A DNA stretch of 64,000 nt from Planctomycetes bacterium MalM25 (GTDB lineage Bacteria > Planctomycetota > Planctomycetia > Pirellulales > Lacipirellulaceae), in assembly GCA_007745835.1 (NCBI GenBank), contig CP036424.1:1821001-1885000 (forward strand), read 5' to 3'. Below are positions 18,150 to 27,315 of this stretch, piece after piece. Position 1 is the stretch's first letter; each line of letters opens with the position of its first letter. The notes beneath the pieces are model-generated. The model had not been told where the DNA came from, did no database searches, and was given only the letters and a program-made list of their open reading frames with translations. The position numbers and the translations under genes were made by a program.

Positions 18150-21100
18150 GGATTGGCGACTTCGATCCAACGGACGATCCGAACCCCACCGGAGCCGTTG
18201 TTCCCGGAGAGCTGTCGGATCTCATCGAGCGTGAGCGGACGGTTGTAGACTCGCATGTCGTCCAGCTCGCCGATGAATCGGTAGTAGCTAGAGGAATAGA
18301 ACTCTCCAAGCGTCGTTGTATCCTGAGCGCTATCGAATGGGATGGGGCTCGTTAGCGGGACGCTCGCTCTGAGCGTCCCGTCAACATAGAGATCCGACAT
18401 CAGGGTCGATGCGTTGTAGACCGCAGCGAAGTGCCTCCAGCCGCTGTCCTCGTACATCGTTCCGGTCGTGGCGAGCTCGTAACGGGTGGCGGACCGCGCG
18501 TAGCTAAAGGAGCCATAGTCCCGGTAGGGATAGTCCAACAGGATCCCGAAGTAGTTGCCCAGATTGATGGGAGCCGCGCCGTAGCGGCTGGTGTCGGTTA
18601 GCTGTGCCCAGCCGGCGACGGTGACGCCGTCCTGTCCATCAACGATCACGCTCGGGATCTCCACGTAGTCCGATCCATCGAGCGACAGGGAGCCCGCCCC
18701 CTCTTTCGAGTCGCTCGCCCAGGTGGCGCTGCCAAGGATTGTTCCGTGGTTGCCGGCGCCGCTCGAATCCTCAACGAACGTGCCACCGGTCTCTTCCATA
18801 CGCCACCAGCCGACCAGGCCGTAGTGGTCGGCGACCTCCGCCGGGGTCATCAGGCGGTTGTACGTGCGGACGTCGTCGAGATCGCCGAGCAGGACGACCC
18901 GTCGGTCGAAACGCCCGCCGACACGGTCTTGCTCCTGGCCGATGAGCAGTCCGCCGTGGTCCAGGGTCAGCAATTGGGTGACCGGATGCACGAGCGTCCC
19001 GAGCAACTGCCCGTTTGCGTACAGCCAGGTGTCGCCCGTCTCGCCGTCGTGCATCACGACGAACTGCCGCCACACGCCGTTGTTAACCGCCGGGATCGCC
19101 CAGCTCCGACGGGTGTTGTTCAACGTGATCCGCAGCTCTTCGGGGTCGGGCAGGTCGATGGTCAGCACGTTGGTATTGGATTGGCGGGCGCCACTCAGGA
19201 CGGTCTGTACGCTGTCATCTACCGTCCGCATCCACCACGCGAACGCCCAGCTCTCGGCGTTGTCGAGCGCGGTGTGCGGAAGGTCGACGTAGTCGTTCGT
19301 TCCCGACTCGTTGAGCGTGACGGCGGTTCCCCTGGCGCCTTCGGCGGAGAGAGTGGTCGCCTCCTCGTAGGTCGCGTCGTCGCCGGCGAGGCTCGCGTTG
19401 GCCGCGGTGTCGCCCGCCGTCTCGTCGAGCCGCCAGTGGCCCGTGAGCCCGTACAGCTCACCGATCTCACGCTCGGTGATCATGCGGGCGTAGATGCGGA
19501 CGTCGTCCAGTCCGCCACGCAGCACTTGGTTGCTGTCGAACCCGCCGCCGACGCTGTCTTGTTCTTGAGCGAGCACGAGTCCACCTGGATCGACGTCGAT
19601 CTTTGCTGAGGTCGGGCTGCGCGACCCATCGACTTCGAGTTCGCCATTCACGTACAGGCGTTCGACGCCGGCGGGGCGGTCGAGTTGGTACACGTAGTGA
19701 CGCCACTCGCCCGTGGCGATCGAGTCGATCGAGTAGTTGTTGTAGGATCCGTCGAGGTAGGCCCTGAAGTTCGTGTGGTCGCGGAAGTAGAACAGAAACG
19801 CGTTGTTCTGGTTGCCGCGGGCGCCGCTGAGCGGGGAGGTCTGGCCGGTGTGCGTCGTGTGCATCCACCAAGAGACGCTCACCGTGTCGAGCCCATCGAT
19901 CGCGGTGTGCGGCAGGTCAACGCGGTCGCTCAGGCCCGCGGAGTTGAACTCGGCGCCACGCCGGCGGACCGCCTCCACGCCGAGCCTCGCCGAGCCGACG
20001 TGCGTGCCGTCACGCCCCGAACCCGAGTCATCCGCCGCGGTTGTTCCCGACTTCTCGTCGAGCCGCCAGTGGCCCATAAGGCCCCAGCCGTCACGGTAGA
20101 TGTCGCGGATCGTTGAATCGGTGAGCACGCCGTCCCACAGCTTGAACTCGTCGATCCGACCGCGGAACGGGTAGGATTGACTTGAGGTCGAGTTGTCGTG
20201 GAAGCGATTGCTCGAAGACCTGCCGATGAGCAGGGCGGCCATCTGCCAGACGGGGCCAACATTGGTCGCCGAGTCAAACAGCTCGCCGTTCAGGTAGCCA
20301 CGGATCTGGCCGGTCAGGTCGGTGGTGTTCGCGTCGAGCACCGCGGCGACGTGGTAAGTGCGGCCTGCGGCGATACCGCTCGTGCTGATCCACGACGCCG
20401 GGTTGCCCCACGGGGCGGCGCCGCCCGAACCGTCGTCGTTCGCGCGATTGCTGGCGACGAAGTAGAGCGTGTCGTCTTCCAGGTAGACCGTGAGGTTTCG
20501 CGTGCCGCCCCCCTGCTTGAACAGGACCTGCCGCCCGCCAATGCTGTCGGCGCGGAACCAGAACTCATACGTCCGCTGACTCCAGGGGCTGCCCGGGTCG
20601 CGGTTGACCCCTTTGATATTCCCGCGGCTAGCGTTGCCGCCATAGAAATAGGCCGAACGCCCCCCGTCGGCGACCAGACCCGCTTCGCCTCGCGCGACGT
20701 TTCCGTTGACATTCATGTCGCCGATCGCGCCGAGGGTTCCCCGGTTGACCTCTCGGCCGGAGGTCCCGTCGAAGGTGTACCAGAGGGCTGGCTTGTCTGG
20801 CTCCGGCTGCGAACCGTCGGCCGCCCAGTCGAGGGCTTGCTGGGCGATGAGCAGGCCTTGGCTGTTGAGCGACGACCAGCCGAACCCGCTCCCGCCCCAG
20901 GGCAAGCGCACCCGCCTCCCGAGCGCAGTCGACTCGCCGTTGTACGTGTTCGCCAGGGCGCCGTCGGTATCGACGTACCCGAGCACAAGTTTCCCGTTGG
21001 CGGCCGTGGCCAGCTCTTGGAGCCCGCCCGCCCGCGTCCCCTCGAGCAGGAGGCGTGGTTGGTTCGCGTTGAACACGAACTGATAGCTCGTGCCGACCCC

Positions 21101-21502
21101 CGAGGTGATGGCGTGGCCGTTGTCCGTTACGACGACCTGTGCGGCGTCGCTGGTGCTCGCGTTGGTGGTCGAGAAACCCAACGCGTCGTCCAAGTCGCCT
21201 TCGCCACTGACGACTCCGATGGTCGCTTCTCGCAGCTTGTAGCCGATGCTCGCGGCGCTCGCCTGCTCGGTCACCCAGACCACGTCGGCGTTGGCCAGGG
21301 CCGCGTCGTACTGCGACTGCGAGGAGCCATCGGACAGCGTGGTGACCGTGTGCCCCCAGGATTGGAACTGCGTGACCCGCAGCGATTCCTCTCCGTTCGT
21401 GGCGCCCCCATTCGTGATCAAGAGGACCTCGGCGCCGAGCGCCGGCGCGGCGAGGCAGGTGGCGAACAGCGCGAGTAGGGGCGTGGCGATACGGGTGGGC
21501 AT
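18146..21502 (-). CDS. Large secreted protein with four LamG-like domains
   Basis: 1118 residues. A signal peptide (MPTRIATPLLALFATCLAAPALG) is followed by an alpha/beta domain (about residues 25-225) resembling ThuA/GATase-like folds (EVLLITNGGATNG, ADVVWVTEQ). Four LamG/concanavalin-like domains follow, marked by repeated openings PALWYTFDG, GHWRLDEKSG, GHWRLDETAG and GWWRMEETGG and by repeated closures such as RGRIDEFKLWDG, DDVRIYARM, DDVRTYNRLM and DDMRVYNRPL. LamG folds usually bind glycans or Ca2+. No PEP-CTERM tail is present. ATG 21502 chosen because the signal peptide starts there. Confidence 0.85.
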   Translation of the reverse strand: MPTRIATPLLALFATCLAAPALGAEVLLITNGGATNGEESLRVTQFQSWGHTVTTLSDGSSQSQYDAALANADVVWVTEQASAASIGYKLREATIGVVSGEGDLDDALGFSTTNASTSDAAQVVVTDNGHAITSGVGTSYQFVFNANQPRLLLEGTRAGGLQELATAANGKLVLGYVDTDGALANTYNGESTALGRRVRLPWGGSGFGWSSLNSQGLLIAQQALDWAADGSQPEPDKPALWYTFDGTSGREVNRGTLGAIGDMNVNGNVARGEAGLVADGGRSAYFYGGNASRGNIKGVNRDPGSPWSQRTYEFWFRADSIGGRQVLFKQGGGTRNLTVYLEDDTLYFVASNRANDDGSGGAAPWGNPASWISTSGIAAGRTYHVAAVLDANTTDLTGQIRGYLNGELFDSATNVGPVWQMAALLIGRSSSNRFHDNSTSSQSYPFRGRIDEFKLWDGVLTDSTIRDIYRDGWGLMGHWRLDEKSGTTAADDSGSGRDGTHVGSARLGVEAVRRRGAEFNSAGLSDRVDLPHTAIDGLDTVSVSWWMHTTHTGQTSPLSGARGNQNNAFLFYFRDHTNFRAYLDGSYNNYSIDSIATGEWRHYVYQLDRPAGVERLYVNGELEVDGSRSPTSAKIDVDPGGLVLAQEQDSVGGGFDSNQVLRGGLDDVRIYARMITEREIGELYGLTGHWRLDETAGDTAANASLAGDDATYEEATTLSAEGARGTAVTLNESGTNDYVDLPHTALDNAESWAFAWWMRTVDDSVQTVLSGARQSNTNVLTIDLPDPEELRITLNNTRRSWAIPAVNNGVWRQFVVMHDGETGDTWLYANGQLLGTLVHPVTQLLTLDHGGLLIGQEQDRVGGRFDRRVVLLGDLDDVRTYNRLMTPAEVADHYGLVGWWRMEETGGTFVEDSSGAGNHGTILGSATWASDSKEGAGSLSLDGSDYVEIPSVIVDGQDGVTVAGWAQLTDTSRYGAAPINLGNYFGILLDYPYRDYGSFSYARSATRYELATTGTMYEDSGWRHFAAVYNASTLMSDLYVDGTLRASVPLTSPIPFDSAQDTTTLGEFYSSSYYRFIGELDDMRVYNRPLTLDEIRQLSGNNGSGGVRIVRWIEVANP

Positions 21503-21642
21503 GACGGCGCGCGGGGTCGTGGCGGGGACGCTCTGAGAAGCGTACGTCTCCTCGTGCCGCACGCGCTGCGCGGCGCCCGTCCCGCCCGCCGGTTGGCCTG
21601 CCGGTGGCGCTGGTTGTGCGGCTTGTAACCGCTCATAGAGAA

Positions 21643-21676
21643 AGGGCGCCCCGGACCGGCTGGTCCGAGGCGCCCT
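21643..21676 (-). terminator. Terminator hairpin after the DUF1559 gene
   Basis: A 15-base inverted repeat with one mismatch (21643-21657 with 21662-21676). On the minus strand it is followed by TTTCTCT, 64 bases past the stop of the DUF1559 gene. It separates that gene from the LamG gene. Confidence 0.75.
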
Positions 21677-21739
21677 GATCGTCATTCCGTCGCAACCGCT
21701 ACGGCGTCTTGGCCGTGGGGGTGTGGCTCGGTAGGAGGG

Positions 21740-22876
21740 CTACTCCTCGTTGATCGCCTCACCGCCGTTTCCTGATCCGAGAGCAACATAGATCTCGGGT
21801 GAGATGTCCTCTTGGACGAAGTGGACGCTTCCATCTCCGTAGGCGAATTGAGCGCCGCCTGGGTGGAAGCTGCCGAAAATCATCTCGTTGATGCCCTGTT
21901 CAGGCGTGGGGGCGGGGTTCGGCTTTGGCCCAGGCCGGTCATCCGGCTCATGTTGAGAATAGTACCCAACCGTCTCAAGCTTCGCGTTAGGGGTTAATCG
22001 CCCAGTGATATTCTTGGTCGAGAACGCGGCGGTCCCTTGTATCGGCCTATCGAATCCCTCCCACCATCCGCTCGAAGATCGGTAGTTGGCGACTGCTTCT
22101 GAGGCGCTCATTCCTGATGTCGGGATACCCCAGTAGCCACCCACCGTCCAAGCCCGTAGCTGATACCAACGCTCGCCGAGCAAGAAAGTCTTGCTTAAGC
22201 CATCTGGAACCTGAGCGACCCGCGCACCACGTGCCGGCAGTAAGATGCCGTCTAAGTTAACAGCGCTGAACGAGTTCGTACCGAGGTAGTCGCGGTTAGG
22301 TTGACCCGGCGAAACAAGGTCGGGGTTCTGAAAGCTGTCATTTGTCCGGCTGAACGCCGATCCCATGACACCGTAGTAGTTGGATCCTTTGTAGCCGCGA
22401 TCCTGCTCAAAGCCCCTCTGAGCCGTGTTGTCGTCGTCCGATGCGCATAGGAAAATGGCGCCGATCTCTGATATCAACGGCTCCAAGGCTGTCATATACG
22501 CTAGCCCGTTACCATAAGAACCATTTGTCATGCCGGGATCGTTGCGTTTGCGATCCTCAACCGCTTCGTTGATCAGGTCGGCGGCTGCGGTTTCCTCCAT
22601 GAAGGGAAGCACTAGGACCTGCCAACTGAAACCGTTTACGCCCGTTCCCGGCTTCGTGTAGGTCAGACCAGCAGGGAATCGTTGGTAAGTGGATTCGTAG
22701 TTGATGCAGCCGAGTGCGCAGTTCTTGAGGCTGTTCAAACACGAATTGCGCCTCGCCGCTTCCCGAGCGGCCTGAACCGCCGGTAGCAATAGGGCGACCA
22801 GGATGCCGATGATGGCGATCACCACCAGTAGTTCCACGAGCGTGAAGCCGCTCGGTTTTGCCTTTCTCGGGATCAT
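21740..22876 (-). CDS. DUF1559 pseudopilin-like protein
   Basis: 378 residues. The N-terminus is a class III-like prepilin signal and helix, GFTLVELLVVIAIIGILVALL, then LLPAVQAAREAARR, with the processing point expected at G/FTLVE. The C-terminus carries the H-X9-DG motif (FHPGGAQFAYGDGSVHFV). DUF1559 is expanded in planctomycetes and its role is not established. Export by a type II/IV-pilin route is inferred from the N-terminus. ATG 22876 is chosen to put the prepilin peptide near the start. It follows a PEP-CTERM gene by 48 bases. Confidence 0.9.
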   Translation of the reverse strand: MIPRKAKPSGFTLVELLVVIAIIGILVALLLPAVQAAREAARRNSCLNSLKNCALGCINYESTYQRFPAGLTYTKPGTGVNGFSWQVLVLPFMEETAAADLINEAVEDRKRNDPGMTNGSYGNGLAYMTALEPLISEIGAIFLCASDDDNTAQRGFEQDRGYKGSNYYGVMGSAFSRTNDSFQNPDLVSPGQPNRDYLGTNSFSAVNLDGILLPARGARVAQVPDGLSKTFLLGERWYQLRAWTVGGYWGIPTSGMSASEAVANYRSSSGWWEGFDRPIQGTAAFSTKNITGRLTPNAKLETVGYYSQHEPDDRPGPKPNPAPTPEQGINEMIFGSFHPGGAQFAYGDGSVHFVQEDISPEIYVALGSGNGGEAINEE

Positions 22877-22924
22877 AGTCAAGTCCACAGGGATTCCGGT
22901 TCTCTGTCTTAGGTTTCTCAAGTC

Positions 22925-24058
22925 TCAGTCGTTGCGGGACCGACGAAAGCCGAGCCCCAGCAGCAGCGAGGCCAGGAGAGCCGACGACGGTTCGGGGACC
23001 GCGGTCGCCAGTGACAAGGATGAGTCGCCGTAGTTGTCCGACCAGGCTGTGTAGTCGCCGTTGTCGATGACGCCATTATCGTTGCCGTCCGCGCCCGATC
23101 CGCTCGGGTCTGCCGAGTCGCCCAGCGTGTCACGCCAGACCGTGTAGTCGGCCGCGTCGACGACCCCGTCGTCGTTGTAGTCACCCGTGAGGGGAGCCTC
23201 GGAATCGACGAGCGTCAGCGTGATGTTGTCGTAGATGACGCCACCATAAGTGCCGTTACCCAGCGAGCTGACTCCCGAGGGACCACCGAAGCGGAGGTTG
23301 TTGTAACCGTTCGAGTCGGTCGAGATATCGTAGGTGATCGAGGCGTCCACGCCGGGAGCGGGGTTCTCCGTCCCGTCGTTGGTGAGCCCGTCACGGAAGA
23401 GGTCGAACTCGTACGTGAGGGTGTCTGGCGTGATCGTCACACGGTAGGTGGCCCAAGCCTCCCCGATGTCGCCGATGGTCACCAGGTCGTCGGCATCATC
23501 TTCACGGTCCAATCCCGGGTTCAACTCGAAGAAAGCCCAGTTCGGGTTGGGGTTCTCAACCGTTGAAGGGAAAAGGATCGCGCGGTGGGCGTACCCGATC
23601 GGGTCCGCGTTCCACTGACCGAGCTCAATCAGATTGGCGGCCGGCGCGTCGCTACGCAGGCCGATGCTGACCCGCTTGTTACCAAATCCGCCGACATCGA
23701 AGATGTCTCCCTGCAGCACTATCGATTGCGACGCTGTCGGGGCGATCGGGTTGCCGCCGTTGAGGGAGGCCAAATCGATCTCGAGGAAACCGAGTCCGAG
23801 ATGCTCCGCACCTTGGCCTCCTTGAGGGAATGCGCGGGCGCCGATGTCGGATAGCTCAAAAGAATCATCAATGATGTTCTCGTACGTCTCGTCGACCAGC
23901 GTGCCGTTGGCGTTGTTGATCGTCCACACGCCGTTCATCGCGGCGGTGTTGGCGTACGACTCGAAGTCCTCATCGACCAGCACGATCTGAGCGTGAGCCG
24001 GCGCCCCGATCAGGCAGGCGGCCAGGGTGGCGGCAAACGGCAAGAGTCCGATCTTCAT
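22925..24058 (-). CDS. Secreted PEP-CTERM protein with dockerin-like repeats
   Basis: 377 residues. Signal peptide MKIGLLPFAATLAACLIGAPAHAQ, then a beta-rich domain of about 240 residues that looks like a LamG/jelly-roll fold (VDEDFESYANT start; RVTITPDTLTYEFDLFRDG). Next come two dockerin-like Ca-binding loops (GDYNDDGVVDAADYTVWRD and ADGNDNGVIDNGDY), and finally a PEP-CTERM sorting tail (VPEPSSALLASLLLGLGFRRSR). PEP-CTERM tails are processed by exosortase in other bacteria. No exosortase gene is in the window. Confidence 0.85.
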   Translation of the reverse strand: MKIGLLPFAATLAACLIGAPAHAQIVLVDEDFESYANTAAMNGVWTINNANGTLVDETYENIIDDSFELSDIGARAFPQGGQGAEHLGLGFLEIDLASLNGGNPIAPTASQSIVLQGDIFDVGGFGNKRVSIGLRSDAPAANLIELGQWNADPIGYAHRAILFPSTVENPNPNWAFFELNPGLDREDDADDLVTIGDIGEAWATYRVTITPDTLTYEFDLFRDGLTNDGTENPAPGVDASITYDISTDSNGYNNLRFGGPSGVSSLGNGTYGGVIYDNITLTLVDSEAPLTGDYNDDGVVDAADYTVWRDTLGDSADPSGSGADGNDNGVIDNGDYTAWSDNYGDSSLSLATAVPEPSSALLASLLLGLGFRRSRND

Positions 24059-24384
24059 GGCGGGGGTTCCTCAGGCGATGAGTTGGCTGCGGTGGCAATG
24101 GCCCCGCGGCTTGGCTTGTGGTGGATTCGAGGTCGTTTCGCAAGGACGCCGGCGGCGCGGTGAGGCCGCCCGGGCGAAGAGTCTCTGCATGAATATTAAT
24201 CGTGACCCTCAAATCCCGCTCTCTCTATGTGCGCAAGTCTGTCCTGGAAACGCGCATTTCCGAACGGGCCCAACCGCGAGCCGCGGCCCGTTTGCGTCGA
24301 AGGCAACACAAAAGCCCCGCGGGTTGAAGGGCCCGCGGGGCTCGGTCGGTTGTTGTTCTCGGCGAGAGCTGGGGGCCCTTGTGG
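24059..24384. other. 326-base gap between a PEP-CTERM gene and a DUF1559 gene
   Basis: The gap holds the terminator at 24305-24342 for the minus-strand DUF1559 operon. The right-hand part is presumably leader and promoter for the PEP-CTERM gene. I see no gene-like frame and no clear -35/-10 pair. Confidence 0.6.
24305..24342 (-). terminator. Intrinsic terminator of the DUF1559-lipoprotein-DUF1559 operon
   Basis: A perfect 11-base GC-rich inverted repeat (24313-24323 with 24332-24342) is followed on the minus strand by TTTTGTGT. It lies 42 bases after the stop of the gene ending at 24385, a textbook intrinsic terminator. Confidence 0.88.
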
Positions 24385-25476
24385 CTACTCGAGCGCCACC
24401 TCGCCGTCGAGTCGGTTCGCTTGCCAGCGGTGGACCAGCTGGTCGATGTCGTAGCTGACCAACTGGACCGAGCCGTCGCAGAACGCCATGTTCAGGCCGC
24501 CGGAGTGGGCGCTGCCGAACGCCACGAGCGCTCGGGTGATACTGTCGTCGTTGTCGGCGGCCGGTTGCCAATCCGACTCTTTGGCATTGAACCGGCTGTA
24601 GCGTGCAACCTGACCGGGGCGCCAGGCGACCCGGTGGTTGTCCCACTCGTAACCCCCGTACATCGACTGATTATCACCATCACCTAGCGCAGATTCGCTT
24701 GAGCTGAAATTCTCATTGTCGTCGTACAGCTTGGGCGGCACGAACTTCTCGCCGATCAGGTAGGTGTTGCTGGTGCCGTCGGGGATCTTCGCGAAAGTGA
24801 TCTCGCTCCGCACGAAGGAGACGCCCGTCTGGAAGTCGGGGCTGTCGGGGTTGCTGGTCTCGGGCCAATCGGTGAAGAGCCCCAACTGCACCTGTTGAAC
24901 GGCGAGCGGCATCTTCATGCTCTCGCCGCTGTAGCCGACCGTGGCGTGGCGACGGGCGTCGCCGCTGTTGGCGGCGTAGTCCCCCTTCGCCACGATAGCG
25001 TTCAAGATGAACCGGAACTCCGGAGAGATCGTGGTTGAGCTGCGTACGCCCAACGCGACCTGCCGTCGGCTGGGGCAGTTGAAGGTCTTGATCGGCGTTG
25101 CGATGAGCTGGAGGATGGCGTCCTTCCACGGTTGCTGACCACGCGTCGTGTCGCGGCCCAGGTCACGCAGGGCGTTCGACTCCAGGTAGCTGAACACGCT
25201 GTAGTACCAGCTGCCCGGCTGGTCTTCCCCGTAACCGAGCGTCGGGTCGGCGACGAACCGCGTGCCCCAGCCGCCCGAGGGGAGGTAGCCGTGGGTGTCT
25301 TCGTGCAGCAAGCAGGCGAGGGCGATCTGCTTGAGCTGGTTCTTGCACTGGGTCCGCCGGGCCGCTTCGCGGGCGGCCTGAACGGCCGGCAGGAGCAGGG
25401 CCACGAGGATCCCGATGATCGCGATGACCACGAGGAGCTCGACGAGCGTGAAGGCGGATTGACGGTCTCTTCTCAT
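24385..25476 (-). CDS. DUF1559 pseudopilin-like protein
   Basis: 363 residues. Prepilin-like AFTLVELLVVIAIIGILVALL at the N-terminus, followed by REAARRTQCKNQLKQIALA. The C-terminal motif is HSGGLNMAFCDGSVQLV (H-X9-DG). It is last in a minus-strand series with the lipoprotein gene (73 bases upstream) and another DUF1559 gene, and ends before a strong terminator. ATG 25476 chosen over a more distant upstream start. Function unknown; an extracytoplasmic location is inferred. Confidence 0.9.
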   Translation of the reverse strand: MRRDRQSAFTLVELLVVIAIIGILVALLLPAVQAAREAARRTQCKNQLKQIALACLLHEDTHGYLPSGGWGTRFVADPTLGYGEDQPGSWYYSVFSYLESNALRDLGRDTTRGQQPWKDAILQLIATPIKTFNCPSRRQVALGVRSSTTISPEFRFILNAIVAKGDYAANSGDARRHATVGYSGESMKMPLAVQQVQLGLFTDWPETSNPDSPDFQTGVSFVRSEITFAKIPDGTSNTYLIGEKFVPPKLYDDNENFSSSESALGDGDNQSMYGGYEWDNHRVAWRPGQVARYSRFNAKESDWQPAADNDDSITRALVAFGSAHSGGLNMAFCDGSVQLVSYDIDQLVHRWQANRLDGEVALE

Positions 25477-25549
25477 CGCGTGCCTCGATCTTGTAGCAGC
25501 TTGGTGGTTGGGGATTCTGTTCCGTGGCGCCTCGCTGACGCCGATCCCG

Positions 25550-26020
25550 TCAGAGCTTCTCGATTTGAAAGACGTAGTCGTCCTTGTTCTGTTGCACATC
25601 GACCTTGAAGGGCGTTGTGTTCTTCGAATTGTATTGCTGGGGGATCAGAGATTGGCCGGTCTTGGGGTTGGCGAGCACGGAGAACGTGACCGCGTACTGC
25701 CCCTTGTAGACCCCGTCGCCGGGGCGGATGGTTTTCAATTCGAAGGAACCGTCCTCGGCGATCTGGCCCGAAGCGGCTTTATTTACTTCCGCGGTTGTTT
25801 CTTTCACCGGCTCGAAGCGAATCACGCAGACCGGCGCGGTTACCGGGGTGCCGTCGGTGTACTCGACACGGCCGCTCGCTTGCGCTATTGGTTTGCCGCC
25901 ACAGCCGATCGCAAACGCGATGGTGAAGAGGCCGAGCAGGGCCACGATCGCGTGCGACTCGGTGGCGCCTCGGATCGGCTTCCATGCATCTGATTGATTC
26001 AAGGCCTTCTCCTTGCTCAT
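25550..26020 (-). CDS. Small lipoprotein with a carboxypeptidase-regulatory-like domain
   Basis: 156 residues. A hydrophobic helix (IVALLGLFTIAFAIGCGG) ends in a Cys resembling a lipobox (AIGC). The rest is a small beta-sandwich (VEYTDGTPVTAPVCVIRFEP, DGSFELKTI, YAVTFSV), like the transthyretin/CarboxypepD_reg folds often found beside DUF1559 genes in planctomycetes. Its ATG overlaps the stop of the upstream DUF1559 gene (ATGA), so translation is coupled. A partner role for DUF1559 is inference. Confidence 0.8.
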   Translation of the reverse strand: MSKEKALNQSDAWKPIRGATESHAIVALLGLFTIAFAIGCGGKPIAQASGRVEYTDGTPVTAPVCVIRFEPVKETTAEVNKAASGQIAEDGSFELKTIRPGDGVYKGQYAVTFSVLANPKTGQSLIPQQYNSKNTTPFKVDVQQNKDDYVFQIEKL

Positions 26021-27183
26021 GGTTGGAAATCTTGATCCGCACCCATGATCAAGTGATCCCACACGGAACAACACGGAGCCCAGGCTCCGGTCGTTTCAAT
26101 CTCGTCAGTGATGAAGGCGACGCTCCCGTCCGCGTGGGCGATGAAGACCCCGCCCTGGTGTAGGCTGCGCGGAGCGGCCTGGGCGAAACCGAAGACATCG
26201 CTGTTGCATTGCATGCAAACGGGGTCGGTGCGATTCGCATTGCAGTTGGGGAAGGCCAGCACCCGTGAGATGTCATCGGCCTTCACTTCGCAGACGTTCG
26301 GGCCGTTGGCGTCGCCCCCGGAGCCGTGCGAAGCGACCACACTGCAGCCGGCGTGTGGCAAAGCCCACACGCCGCGCGGGTCGGTCTCGTCGATGCCGGC
26401 TCGGATCTCAGCGATCATCATCGTCTTGCTCGTTCCATCGACGAGTTGGGCCAGCCGAGTGCCGCCGTTGGGGCCCATCGAGCCGCGAACGGATGCTGGC
26501 CAAGTCCGAACCGGCCAGCCGCCCGATCCCAGGTTGGCGTCGCTCGATCCGCTCCAGGGGGCGTCGCGTACGCTGCCAACCGAAGGCGCAACCGCAGCGG
26601 TTTCGCTGCCGGCGCCTTCAGAGTAGATCGCCGCCGCTCCCGAGTTGGCCGCGTAGTTGTTTCGTCCCCAGTTGCCTCCGAGCTTGTCGGGAGGCCCTGA
26701 GCCTTGGTAGCCCTGGTAGAAGACCTGATTGGCTTCATCGCTCGGGCAGAGCAGCACCGCGATCTCGGCTCCGCGGGCCTGCACGTTCTTCCAGTTTGGG
26801 ACCGACTGTCCGTCGGCCAAGTCGTTGCCCGGAATCGGTTGGCTGAAATCGAAGCTGTCGAAGAGCGCCTGCTCTTCTAAGAAGGGGAGGCAAGCGAGCA
26901 GCCAGCCCGATGTGTAGTCCATCGAGTTGCCAATCCCGGCGCCGGGGTTGTTGGAAATGGTCTCGTCGACGATCGACGGCGGCAGCTCCTGGAAAGTCGA
27001 TTCGTAGTTGAGCACCGCGAGGGCGACGTTCTTGATCTGGCTCTGGCATTGCGCTCGGCGGGCCGCTTCGCGGGCGGCTTGGACGGCGGGCAGCAGCAGC
27101 GCGACGAGGATGCCGATGATGGCGATCACCACCAGCAGCTCAACCAGGGTGAAACCGCGGAGTGCTTTGTCTTGTGGCTTCAT
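26017..27183 (-). CDS. DUF1559 pseudopilin-like protein
   Basis: 388 residues. It begins MKPQDKALRGFTLVELLVVI, the G/FTLVE prepilin boundary, and continues QAAREAARRAQCQSQIKNVALA. The C-terminal motif is HQGGVFIAHADGSVAFI. It is the first gene of the unit running down to 24385 and is translationally coupled to the following lipoprotein gene. The central part has several Cys residues, possibly disulfides in an exported protein. Confidence 0.9.
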   Translation of the reverse strand: MKPQDKALRGFTLVELLVVIAIIGILVALLLPAVQAAREAARRAQCQSQIKNVALAVLNYESTFQELPPSIVDETISNNPGAGIGNSMDYTSGWLLACLPFLEEQALFDSFDFSQPIPGNDLADGQSVPNWKNVQARGAEIAVLLCPSDEANQVFYQGYQGSGPPDKLGGNWGRNNYAANSGAAAIYSEGAGSETAAVAPSVGSVRDAPWSGSSDANLGSGGWPVRTWPASVRGSMGPNGGTRLAQLVDGTSKTMMIAEIRAGIDETDPRGVWALPHAGCSVVASHGSGGDANGPNVCEVKADDISRVLAFPNCNANRTDPVCMQCNSDVFGFAQAAPRSLHQGGVFIAHADGSVAFITDEIETTGAWAPCCSVWDHLIMGADQDFQP

Positions 27184-27254
27184 GGCGTTTCCTTCTTCGG
27201 GTTCCTATCGAGATCCGTTCGTAGGGGGACGATGAAAGCGCCGAGAGGCGGGGT

Positions 27255-27291
27255 AAAAAAGTGAGGGCGGAGACGCGAAGCGTCCCCGCCC
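27255..27291 (-). terminator. Intrinsic terminator after a PEP-CTERM gene
   Basis: A 12-base inverted repeat with one mismatch (27265-27276 with 27280-27291) is followed on the minus strand by a run of six T. It lies 24 bases past the stop of the gene ending at 27316. Confidence 0.88.
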
Positions 27292-27315
27292 CCCGTTGCG
27301 TTCAATCCAACTCGA

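Noticed and set aside
21740-27183. A type IV pilus or type II secretion locus suggested by the prepilin-like N-termini
   Set aside because: No ATPase, secretin, inner-membrane platform or prepilin peptidase is present; DUF1559 proteins carry this N-terminus alone.
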